The translations under genes were made by a program, and so were the position numbers. The notes under the pieces are model-generated. The model was not told the DNA's origin and made no database searches. It worked only from the letters and a program-made list of their open reading frames with translations. This document shows, in pieces, positions 56,353 through 64,000 of a DNA stretch of 64,000 nt. Within the stretch, counting starts at the first letter, position 1, and each line of letters starts with the position of its first letter. The stretch is from Psychrobacter sp. P11G3 (GTDB lineage Bacteria > Pseudomonadota > Gammaproteobacteria > Pseudomonadales > Moraxellaceae): positions 496,001-560,000 of the forward strand of contig NZ_CM003596.1 of the NCBI RefSeq assembly GCF_001435845.1, written 5' to 3'.

Positions 56353-57021
56353 GTGAATAAACAACAAGGCACTGTCAAAAAATGGCAGGACGATAAAGGG
56401 TTTGGCTTTATTGAAACTGAAGCAGGCGAGTCTGTCTTCTTTCATATAAGTGAGTTTAAGGCTCAGCGCCGTCCTAATATCGGTGAGGCAGTGGTCTTTA
56501 GCATTGGACAGGATGCGGAAGGACGCAAGCGAGCCACGCAAGTACAAGAGCTTGGGTTTGTACAGCAAAAAATGGCACAAAAAAATCAGCAGATCCGTCA
56601 GCGCAATCAGAAGCGTAGCCATCAGGCAGAGTTTGAAGCAGGTCAAAAGAAACGTTCGTTTCTTGGACTGGCTTTTTATGGTGTCTTAGCTTTATTAGCA
56701 GCGACAGATAAACTAAGCTGGCTAGTGGTAGGCTGGTACGTCGTGCTAGGGATTATTACTTATGGCATGTATGCCAAAGACAAAGCTGCTGCGCAAAGTG
56801 GCGACTGGCGTACGCCTGAGTCTACACTGCATATACTAAGCGCGCTTGGCGGTTGGGTAGGCGCGCTATTGGCTCAAACGTATCTGCGTCACAAATCACA
56901 AAAACCCGAGTTTCGAGTGACTTATTATTTGACCGTCGTTGTGAATATGGCAGGGTTGCTATTTTTATTAGCAGGTGGTGGGTTAGAGACTGTCACTGAT
57001 TTACTATCAGAGTTTCTATAA
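56353..57021 (+). CDS. Cold-shock-domain protein fused to DUF1294 membrane domain
   Basis: The N-terminal 65 residues form a cold-shock domain (GTVKKWQDDKGFGFIE, the RNP1 motif, and VFFHISEF, RNP2), then a basic linker (QKNQQIRQRNQKRSHQ), then a DUF1294 module of three to four membrane helices with the conserved MYAKDKAAAQSGDWRTPESTLHILSALGGWVGALLAQTYLRHKSQKPEF core. It may tether a nucleic-acid-binding domain to the inner membrane; function is unknown. The start is probably GTG 56353, eight bases after GAGG; an earlier GTG at 56344 lies inside that site. It breaks the usual lspA-fkpB adjacency. Confidence 0.87.
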   Translation: MNKQQGTVKKWQDDKGFGFIETEAGESVFFHISEFKAQRRPNIGEAVVFSIGQDAEGRKRATQVQELGFVQQKMAQKNQQIRQRNQKRSHQAEFEAGQKKRSFLGLAFYGVLALLAATDKLSWLVVGWYVVLGIITYGMYAKDKAAAQSGDWRTPESTLHILSALGGWVGALLAQTYLRHKSQKPEFRVTYYLTVVVNMAGLLFLLAGGGLETVTDLLSEFL

Positions 57022-57083
57022 ATAATAGCATTCACGATTAGCAGTATTGCTACGTATATGACGAAAGCACTAAAACGATCGAT

Positions 57084-57122
57084 AAAAAAAGGTGGGTTAC
57101 GACTACGTAACCCACCTTTTTC
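57084..57122. terminator. Bidirectional terminator, CSD-DUF1294 gene / lspA
   Basis: AAGGTGGGTTAC / GTAACCCACCTT with loop GACTAC, A tract before and T tract after, between convergent genes. Confidence 0.95.
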
Positions 57123-57159
57123 GTTTATAAATTGCATTAATATCTCTAGCTATAGACGG

Positions 57160-57816
57160 TTATGACCGTGGCATTTCACGCTTTTTTTCCAAAAATAGCA
57201 TATCAATGACAATCAATAGTACACCGATAGATATACCGATATCCGCGATATTAAAAATCGGATAATGCCAAACATCAGCATAATGCACATGGATAAAATC
57301 AATCACATGACCATGTAATAAGCGGTCGATTAAATTACCAACTGCACCGCCCAATACTAAGGCTAGACCAAAAGATAACAGTGTGGCTTTGCGCGGTGCT
57401 TTAATCAGATAGATGATTAGAAATAGCGACATTAGTAACGCCAGTCCTGAAAAAAACCACTTCTGCCAACCGCCAGCATCTGCCAAAAAGCTAAATGCCG
57501 CGCCGTAGTTATAAGCCAATGTCCAATTGAGAAATGGCTCAATTACTGGCACTGGATCATGAAAGGTCAGTTTGGTTTCTGCCAGCCACTTGGTCCACTG
57601 ATCGATAATGACAACAACCAATGCCAATATATACCATACAAAAGCACGACTACCATTGGCCACCAGCTTTGGTGTCTTATTTGTTGACTTGGTCAGGCGA
57701 CTTCTAGGTGTAGTCGAGCTACCCGTAGTTGCATGAGCAGGCTTAGGCGAATGGTCAACCTTCACCTGCGGCTGCTGGTCATGCTGGCTTTCAGGTGAGT
57801 CTGTTGGGTTAGGCAT
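57160..57816 (-). CDS. lspA: Lipoprotein signal peptidase (signal peptidase II)
   Basis: LspA cleaves the signal peptide of diacylglycerol-modified prolipoproteins in the inner membrane. Four hydrophobic helices are present, with family motifs [20 protein letters not shown], and the two catalytic Asp in [15 protein letters not shown] and [14 protein letters not shown] 57816 overlaps the ileS stop and has GAGGTG eight bases upstream, so it is preferred over a start 30 bases earlier. About 55 hydrophilic residues precede the first helix, making 218 residues against the usual 160-170. Confidence 0.95.
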   Translation of the reverse strand: MPNPTDSPESQHDQQPQVKVDHSPKPAHATTGSSTTPRSRLTKSTNKTPKLVANGSRAFVWYILALVVVIIDQWTKWLAETKLTFHDPVPVIEPFLNWTLAYNYGAAFSFLADAGGWQKWFFSGLALLMSLFLIIYLIKAPRKATLLSFGLALVLGGAVGNLIDRLLHGHVIDFIHVHYADVWHYPIFNIADIGISIGVLLIVIDMLFLEKKREMPRS

Positions 57817-60670
57817 AGTGACGCACCTCGCCATCGCCACTGACATTGGTTACGCAGCGCGCGCATAGCTCAGGGTGTGCGCTATCTGTACCGATGTCAT
57901 CACGAATGTGCCAGCAGCGTACGCACTTAGTACCAGTAGCCGCGCTAACTTGTACCACTAAATCTACAGCCTCTTCGGTATTGGTATCGGTCGCTTCTGC
58001 TATCTGTGTGATGCTATCAGCAGGCGCTTCGCTCATTGGCTTTAGTTCTGCGTTGCTAGTAATGAGTACAAAGCGCAGTTCTTCATCAAGCTTAGCTAGA
58101 CTTTCATACATAGTACCGTCAGCGTATAGGCTCACATCGGCAGATAAGTTGGCATTGATGATTTTTTCGCCACGTGCAGTTTCGATATGCTTGTTTACCA
58201 TATCTTTGGCAAGCATAATGCGCTGCCAGTCATCGTTGCTGATAGCACTTAGCTCAAACGCTGGGAACTCATACCATTCCTGAGTGAATACATAGCCACC
58301 TTTATCAGCCTCACGTTGGTTCAGTACTTCCCATGCCTCTTGCGCCGTGAATGACAAGATCGGTGTGATCCAGCGAATCAATGCATGAGTGATATGGTAG
58401 ATAGCCGTCTGCGCAGAGCGACGAGGTTGTCCATCCGCCTGCGTGGTGTACTGACGATCCTTGATAATATCTAGATAGAAGCTACCCAAGTCTTGCGAGC
58501 AAAACGCCGTCACGTGCTGAGTGACTTGGTGAAAGTCCATTGCATCGTAAGCGCTAATGATTTGCGCTTGTACGGTTTGTGCGCGCTCAATGATGAATTT
58601 ATCAAGGCTAACCAATTCATTGATATCAATGCTATCAGTCGCTGGATTGAAGTCATCAGTATTGGCAAGCAAGAAACGCAGGGTATTACGGATACGGCGA
58701 TACATATCGATCGCACCTTTAAAGACCGTCTTACCCGCGCTCATCTCATAACGATAGTCACTTGAGGCAATCCATAGACGCAGCATATCCGCGCCCGTTT
58801 TGTTGATTTCTTCTTGCGGGGTGATGATATTGCCAAGTGACTTACTCATCTTGCGACCGTTTTCATCGACCACAAAACCATGCGTCAATACTTGCTTAAA
58901 CGGTGGACGCTCATACATCGCTTCTGACGTCAGTAGTGAAGTCTGGAACCAGCCGCGATGCTGGTCAGAGCCTTCTAGATACATATCAGCTGGATTGGTC
59001 AATTCATCACGCTGATCAAGTACCGCAAAATGCGTCGTTCCTGAGTCAAACCAAACGTCCAACGTGTCAGTTGCTTTGTCATAGTCAGCGGCTTCACTGC
59101 CTAAGAAATCTTCACAGCTAGCATCAAACCACGCTTCTACGCCGCCTTCATTGATTTTTTGTGCTGCGACTTCCATCAGCTCAAGCGTGTTTGGATGCAG
59201 CTCGCCTGTTTCTTTATGCGTAAAGAAAGTAATCGGTACGCCCCACGTACGCTGACGTGAGATACACCAATCAGGACGACCCGTCATCATTGATTCGATA
59301 CGGTTTTGTCCCCACGCTGGGGTCCAGTTGACTGTAGGAATATCAGCAAGCGCGCGAGCACGTAAGCCTTTGGTTTCCATATTGATAAACCACTGAGGCG
59401 TAGCACGGAAAATAATTGGCGACTTATGACGCCAGCAATGCGGATAGCTATGCTCAATTTTGGTATGGCTGATTAAGTGGCCATTGTCATGTAGTGCAGC
59501 GATGATTTTTGGATTTGCTTTATAGATGTGCTCGCCGGCAAATACAGCAGCGCTATCTAAATAAACGCCAGTACCGCTTACTGGGTTTTCTACTGGTAAG
59601 TTGTATTTTAGACCAACGATATAATCGTCTAGACCGTGACCAGGTGCAGTATGTACCAGACCAGTACCACTATCAGTAGTCACATGATCGCCCAAGATGA
59701 GCAGTACTTGACGGTCTTCAATCAGTGGATGCTGGGCATGTAAGCCTTCAAGCTCGCTGCCTGATACAGTTGCTAGGATGCCGTTATTTTCTAGTTTAAG
59801 TTCGTTCAACGCAGTTTCGACAAGATCCGCTGCGAGTAACAGATTGCCTTTTTCAGTAGCGACCACGCTATAGTTATGCTCTGGATGTACTGAGATAGCT
59901 TGGTTGGCAGGTAGTGTCCATGGCGTAGTTGTCCAAATAACAGCAGCGATGTTATCTGCGATATCTGCCAATGCGGTCACTTTGTCCGTACCGAGCACAT
60001 CAAAGCTGACATAGATCGCGTCAGAGACTTTGTCTTGATATTCTACTTCTGCTTCTGCTAGGGCAGAGCTACAGTCCAAGCACCAGTTAACTGGCTTCAT
60101 ACCGCGAGTCACATGACCATTGTCATAGATCTTGGCAAGCGCACGCACGATGTTGGCTTCTTGATGGAAGTTCATGGTCAGATAAGGATTGTCCCAATCA
60201 CCAAACACGCCTAAACGCTTGAAGTCTGCTTTTTGCAATTCAATCTGAGTACTCGCATATTCGCGGCATAGACCACGAAATTCGGTAGCAGACACTTTTT
60301 GACCCACTTTACCAACCTTAGCTTCGACTTTTTGTTCGATTGGCAGACCATGACAATCCCAACCAGGGACATAAGGCGCATCAAATCCCGACAAGGTTTT
60401 TGATTTTACAATAATGTCTTTTAGTACTTTATTGACCGCGTGACCCAAGTGAATCTGACCGTTGGCGTATGGAGGGCCATCGTGCAAAATATACTTGGTT
60501 GCACCAGCACGCGCCTGACGAATTTTACCGTACACGTCATCTGCTTCCCAAGCAGCAAGCCAATCTGGCTCGCGTTTGGCAAGGTTTGCGCGCATCGCGA
60601 ATGGCGTATCCGCAAGGTTCAGCGTGTCTTTGTAATCTTGGCTTGGTGTGTCAGTGCTTTTATCAGTCAT
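57809..60670 (-). CDS. ileS: Isoleucyl-tRNA synthetase
   Basis: A class I aminoacyl-tRNA synthetase that charges tRNA-Ile and edits Val. HIGH is in [16 protein letters not shown] (near residue 60); the editing domain contains [23 protein letters not shown] is in [12 protein letters not shown] (about 605). The C-terminal zinc finger is [12 protein letters not shown]...CARC. The longest open frame gives 32 more residues, but ATG 60670 ([19 protein letters not shown]) is the natural start by comparison with other IleS. 953 residues. The stop overlaps lspA, the normal ileS-lspA operon. The ribosome binding site is poor. Confidence 0.96.
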   Translation of the reverse strand: MTDKSTDTPSQDYKDTLNLADTPFAMRANLAKREPDWLAAWEADDVYGKIRQARAGATKYILHDGPPYANGQIHLGHAVNKVLKDIIVKSKTLSGFDAPYVPGWDCHGLPIEQKVEAKVGKVGQKVSATEFRGLCREYASTQIELQKADFKRLGVFGDWDNPYLTMNFHQEANIVRALAKIYDNGHVTRGMKPVNWCLDCSSALAEAEVEYQDKVSDAIYVSFDVLGTDKVTALADIADNIAAVIWTTTPWTLPANQAISVHPEHNYSVVATEKGNLLLAADLVETALNELKLENNGILATVSGSELEGLHAQHPLIEDRQVLLILGDHVTTDSGTGLVHTAPGHGLDDYIVGLKYNLPVENPVSGTGVYLDSAAVFAGEHIYKANPKIIAALHDNGHLISHTKIEHSYPHCWRHKSPIIFRATPQWFINMETKGLRARALADIPTVNWTPAWGQNRIESMMTGRPDWCISRQRTWGVPITFFTHKETGELHPNTLELMEVAAQKINEGGVEAWFDASCEDFLGSEAADYDKATDTLDVWFDSGTTHFAVLDQRDELTNPADMYLEGSDQHRGWFQTSLLTSEAMYERPPFKQVLTHGFVVDENGRKMSKSLGNIITPQEEINKTGADMLRLWIASSDYRYEMSAGKTVFKGAIDMYRRIRNTLRFLLANTDDFNPATDSIDINELVSLDKFIIERAQTVQAQIISAYDAMDFHQVTQHVTAFCSQDLGSFYLDIIKDRQYTTQADGQPRRSAQTAIYHITHALIRWITPILSFTAQEAWEVLNQREADKGGYVFTQEWYEFPAFELSAISNDDWQRIMLAKDMVNKHIETARGEKIINANLSADVSLYADGTMYESLAKLDEELRFVLITSNAELKPMSEAPADSITQIAEATDTNTEEAVDLVVQVSAATGTKCVRCWHIRDDIGTDSAHPELCARCVTNVSGDGEVRHYA

Positions 60671-61120
60671 AGAAGGTATCTTTTTAAAAGGTAGGTTTGT
60701 GTGTCGGTTCAAAACCGGATACAAGGCTCGATGTTCAATGTAGTTCAATATAGTACTGAGGGTCACGCGGTGTTGATAATGCTTAATTACTAATAGTAGG
60801 TATATTGCTCATCATAGTCGGTTTATCAACCATCATGTCAATAAATACCCATTGTCGCTCATTAGTCGGTAAATAGTTACGTCAATAATAAATGGTAACG
60901 AGACGATTGCAACATAAAATATGCTAGTAAAAATAATTCAAAAAAATATTTAGATCGGCAGCTATTATATGACAAAAAGGGTAGGGTAAAAAGAGCTGTG
61001 CGAGGTCGACCCAATTTTGTCCAATATCAATTGTTTATCTGTGTTGTATATCCTCAGCACGGACGTAGCTATAATCTCCTTACATAATGATTTATTGAAA
61101 CATAAAGTACGATTCAAGTG
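60671..61120 (-). promoter_or_regulatory. Leader region of ileS with a candidate promoter
   Basis: 450 bp with no gene. On the minus strand a perfect TATAAT (60969-60964) lies 17 bases from TTTTTA, a weak -35. This would give a leader of about 290 nt. No T-box-like element was recognised, as expected outside Gram-positives. Confidence 0.35.
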
Positions 61121-61669
61121 CTAAAAAACAGATGCTAACCATAAGCGCAGTTTCAATGACCATAAAGGCTGAATCCCTGTTAGTCCTTGTGTCATCTCGC
61201 CATTCTCTAATACCACATAGGACGGTGTGACTTGTCCTTGCCAATCTGCAAAGATATTGCCTTGTTGATCATTTATGGTGGTGAAATCAAACCGATGTTG
61301 ATCGAGGTAGCTGCGTAGCTCTTGATTTGAGCCTGACTGTACGGCAACAGTGACCACGGGATAATTATCTGCTGCTAACTTATTAATGGTGGGTGAGGTA
61401 AAGCTGCAGACTGAACACCACGTACCCCAAAAGTATACCAGCGTAGGCCGCTCATGACTCATCGCTGCCAAGTCGATAGTTCGCCCTTGATAATCGGTCA
61501 GTTGTAACTGAGGATTGGCAGGCATGATAGGCTGTCGCCACCAATTGACCACGCTATAGATCACGATAAACATGAGACCGTATAACATTATCGTTTTAAG
61601 TATCGAAAATATCTTCGGCTTCGGCTTCTTCTTTGGCTTTACTTCTTTTTGCTCAATATCAGTCGTCAT
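61121..61669 (-). CDS. Membrane-anchored TlpA/ScsD-like thioredoxin
   Basis: A 182-residue periplasmic thioredoxin-fold protein held by one N-terminal helix (about 24-42, LKTIMLYGLMFIVIYSVVNW) after a very basic cytoplasmic tail (KPKKKPKPK). The active site is WGTWCSVC (Cys 85, Cys 88), followed by the cis-Pro in VTPSYVV. The family is TlpA/ScsD-like protein disulfide reductases or oxidases; the exact direction (oxidase or reductase) cannot be read. A plausible ribosome binding site precedes the ATG. Single gene, with ileS downstream on the same strand after 450 bp. Confidence 0.87.
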   Translation of the reverse strand: MTTDIEQKEVKPKKKPKPKIFSILKTIMLYGLMFIVIYSVVNWWRQPIMPANPQLQLTDYQGRTIDLAAMSHERPTLVYFWGTWCSVCSFTSPTINKLAADNYPVVTVAVQSGSNQELRSYLDQHRFDFTTINDQQGNIFADWQGQVTPSYVVLENGEMTQGLTGIQPLWSLKLRLWLASVF

Positions 61670-61774
61670 GACATCCGCTTTTTAGTTTACAAGTTATTTT
61701 CAGATGATGGCTTATCGTCACTGCTTATTTTATCGTGATTGCCTATATGACCACTGCACTAAGAGTAGACAGTA

Positions 61775-61804
61775 GATAAAAATAAACGGCTGAAAATCAG
61801 CCGT
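61775..61804 (-). terminator. Intrinsic terminator after the GNAT-nitrilase gene
   Basis: ACGGCTGA / TCAGCCGT with an AAA loop. On the minus strand it is followed by TTTATTTTTA. Confidence 0.85.
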
Positions 61805-61845
61805 ATTATTTGTAAAGTCTACTATAAGTGTGCGACGTCAACCTA

Positions 61846-63483
61846 TTATGGCTTTTGGGCTCGGTTTTGTAATGGATCACCAATAAGCACGCTGCCTGAA
61901 TTCTCACGGCGTTCTGCATCACTTAACTTGCTCGCTGGCACTTTGGCTTTGCGCTTCCACTTTAAGCTGAACAAATCATCACGGCGGTCGATTAAGTTAT
62001 GTACTGAGCCTTCATGACGAACGTGAGTCAGCTTGTCCAAGTTTACATCAGAGAAGAATACCATCTCAGTGTTGGCAGTGGTTTCTGCCATGATTGCATC
62101 ATGAGGGAACGCAAAGTCTGACGGTGAAAAAATCGACGATTGAGCGTACTGAATATCCAAACTCTCAACTTGCGGTAAGTTGCCCACTGAACCACAAATC
62201 ATCACATAGCATTCGTTTTCGATAGCACGGGCTTGTGCGCAGTGGCGGACACGTAGATAGCCGTTTTTGGTATCAGTCCAGAAGGGCACAAACAAGATAT
62301 CCATGTCATCAAGTGCCATCAGACGTGCAAGCTCAGGGAACTCAACATCGTAGCAGACCAAGATACCGATACGACCCGCATCTGTGTCGAATACTTTGAC
62401 TTCATCGCCACCTTCGATTACCCAAGCGCTGCGCTCATGGGGAGTAATATGAATTTTGCGTTGCTCTTCAACTGTACCATCACGGCGGCACAGATAGCTG
62501 ACGTTGTATAAGGTATCGTCTTCGTCCAGTAACGGCATCGAACCGGTAATGACGTTGACGTTATAACTGACGGCTAAATGCGAGATTTCATTTTTGAACC
62601 ACTCGGTATAACCCGCCAAAAATCGAATGGCAATATTTTGATCGGTTTCTTCACATAGACCCATCAATGGCGCATTGAAAAACTCAGGTAAACAAGCAAA
62701 GTCTGAGTTGTAGTCAGCCATGATATCGACAAAGAACTCAACCTGTTGTAGTAATTCTTCAGGTGATTCGACTTCACGCATTTGCCACTGAATACCACCA
62801 ATACGTACTTCAGACTTGCGAGTATTAGGCTTATAGTCTTTGGGCTCATAATAGATATTTGCCCACTCAAGCAAGGTAGCAAAGCCTTTTGATTGCTTAT
62901 CATCTGGCAGATAAGCGGTCAAAATACGTTTAACGATAAAGCCATTAGACAACTGGAACGACAAAGCTGAATCGTGAATCTCACGGCTTTCAACGGCATC
63001 AATATATTCGCCTGGAGTCAGATCTTTATGGTTATGATAGTTAGGTATGCGTCCGCCAGCTAAGATAGCGCGGAAGTTTAACTGTCGGCACAGCTCTTTA
63101 CGTGCGTCATACAGACGACGACCGAGGCGGTAGCCGCGATAATCAGGGTCGATGAGCGCATCCAAACCGTAAATGGCATCACCTTCTGGATTGTCTCTGA
63201 TGATTTCTTTTTGTCCAATTAAATCATCATAGGTATGCGGGTTTGAAAACTTGGCATAGTCAACGCGCATGGAGAGCACGATACCAATCAGCTGATCATG
63301 ATCAAACAAGGCAATCTGACCTTCCGGAAAAGCGTCAATCAAAGTATGAATGGTTGTCTTTGACCAAGCGCCACCCAAGTTTACATAGACACGATCCATC
63401 AATGCTTTTAATTGTGGATAATCTTTTTTCTTAATCTCAGCAATCGTGAGGTGAAAATCATCTAATTTTTCCATCTTACTCAT
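61846..63483 (-). CDS. Bifunctional GNAT acetyltransferase - carbon-nitrogen hydrolase (nitrilase) fusion
   Basis: A 545-residue two-domain protein. The N-terminal half (about 10-215) is a GNAT domain: GLDALIDPDYRGYRLGRRLYDARKELCRQLNF holds the acetyl-CoA loop. The C-terminal half (about 225-520) is a nitrilase-superfamily domain with the catalytic triad Glu 267 (CLPEFF), Lys 343 (EQRKIHITPHE) and Cys 377 (LVCYDVEFPE). This fusion occurs as a known but functionally unassigned family in Proteobacteria and others. The substrate is unknown; a small amide or amine is a guess. AGGAAAC lies just before ATG 63483. Single gene with its own terminator. Confidence 0.9.
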   Translation of the reverse strand: MSKMEKLDDFHLTIAEIKKKDYPQLKALMDRVYVNLGGAWSKTTIHTLIDAFPEGQIALFDHDQLIGIVLSMRVDYAKFSNPHTYDDLIGQKEIIRDNPEGDAIYGLDALIDPDYRGYRLGRRLYDARKELCRQLNFRAILAGGRIPNYHNHKDLTPGEYIDAVESREIHDSALSFQLSNGFIVKRILTAYLPDDKQSKGFATLLEWANIYYEPKDYKPNTRKSEVRIGGIQWQMREVESPEELLQQVEFFVDIMADYNSDFACLPEFFNAPLMGLCEETDQNIAIRFLAGYTEWFKNEISHLAVSYNVNVITGSMPLLDEDDTLYNVSYLCRRDGTVEEQRKIHITPHERSAWVIEGGDEVKVFDTDAGRIGILVCYDVEFPELARLMALDDMDILFVPFWTDTKNGYLRVRHCAQARAIENECYVMICGSVGNLPQVESLDIQYAQSSIFSPSDFAFPHDAIMAETTANTEMVFFSDVNLDKLTHVRHEGSVHNLIDRRDDLFSLKWKRKAKVPASKLSDAERRENSGSVLIGDPLQNRAQKP

Positions 63484-64000
63484 AAGTTTCCTGTTTTAAA
63501 TAGCTATTGAATGTAGTGGTATCACATAATGGTGTCATGGCACATTGATGTACCGATTTTTGTGCAAAAAAGTAATAAAAACATTCCAATAGGAAGATAT
63601 TGTCGTTACAATAATTTATTGCCGTATTTACAATAGGTTATGTTGATATCTTAGACTGTTTTACTCATTATGTTTGGTGCTTGTTTCGACTAACGTAGAG
63701 GGCTAAAGGATAGCAAACGCCGCATTCTATATCACTCTATACCTATAGGGTTTGTAAACATCGATAAGCGCACAACTCTGCATTATCATTGTACCTGCGA
63801 CTTTCTTGCTATTTATTATTTCAATATAGAATCTAAATAATATCTATCAGCACCTTTTGTTTTGCTTGTTATCATAGCAAGCTGTAATGGTAATAACAGT
63901 CTCACGTAGTAAATATTTGCTACGTTTTTGTGAGTCAATTTTTTGTTTCAACTCAGGCATAGTATTGTGTTGCTTGTTTCGTTTAGCCGTATCTCATCGG
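63484..64000. other. Terminal 517 bp, no gene seen
   Basis: AT-rich, with no open frame of note, no RNA gene and no terminator identified before the window ends. It probably includes the promoter of the GNAT-nitrilase gene and upstream DNA of the next locus. Confidence 0.45.

Noticed and set aside
60671..61120. T-box or tRNA-responsive leader upstream of ileS
   Set aside because: No T-box core sequence is visible, and such leaders are not typical of gammaproteobacteria.

Overview
The window is a gene-dense stretch of bacterial chromosome with low-to-moderate G+C. Everything readable points to a gammaproteobacterium of the family Moraxellaceae, most like Psychrobacter. The grounds are the overall look of the proteins, a RelA of the EXDD synthetase type, an A-type RNase P RNA, the order lepA-lepB-DUF4845-rnc-era-recO-pdxJ, and long OmpA/KpsD-type Gram-negative envelope proteins. 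The genus is an inference, not something proven here. No transposon, prophage, CRISPR array or integrase is visible.

Region by region. 1-4.6 kb: smpB, divergent from coaD, a ferredoxin, bioA-bioD (last two biotin steps, overlapping stop/start), then the RNase P RNA and a tRNA-Met(CAT), both with readable promoters. 4.8-13.1 kb: a compact kpsM-T-E-D-C-S operon for ABC-dependent (group 2 type) capsule export and Kdo-linker synthesis, with no serotype-specific biosynthesis genes beside it. 13.5-20.7 kb: lepA, lepB, DUF4845, rnc, era, recO, pdxJ. 20.8-26.9 kb: an orphan pseudopilin, an OmpA-family porin, typA/bipA, mscL and a small exported protein of unknown role. 27.1-34.7 kb, all on the minus strand: rlmD, relA and mutM, a PolB-like exonuclease, cysM. 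35.3-41.5 kb: a large BarA/GacS-type hybrid kinase, a crotonase-family enzyme and a Bcr/CflA drug exporter.

41.9-46.4 kb is the most unusual segment: a solute-binding lipoprotein, a membrane-bound CheA-like kinase with Hpt and HATPase but no CheW domain, a CheY-like single-domain regulator, and two tandem CheX-like phosphatase paralogues, closed by one terminator. No chemoreceptor, CheW, CheB or CheR is present. It reads as a self-contained phosphorelay in which the lipoprotein senses a small molecule, the kinase phosphorylates the regulator, and the CheX pair removes the phosphate.

46.8-64 kb: rpsB and tsf (with hairpins and a candidate promoter between them), a lytic transglycosylase, lrgA-lrgB, hflX, a PlsC-type acyltransferase, tas, fkpB, a cold-shock/DUF1294 membrane protein, ileS-lspA, a TlpA-like thioredoxin and a GNAT-nitrilase fusion. 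Many transcription units end in clear intrinsic terminators, several of them bidirectional between convergent genes.

All calls come from reading translations, motifs and spacing by eye. Start codons were moved inward from the longest open frame where a ribosome binding site or family knowledge (for example the N-terminal proline of MutM) demanded it.
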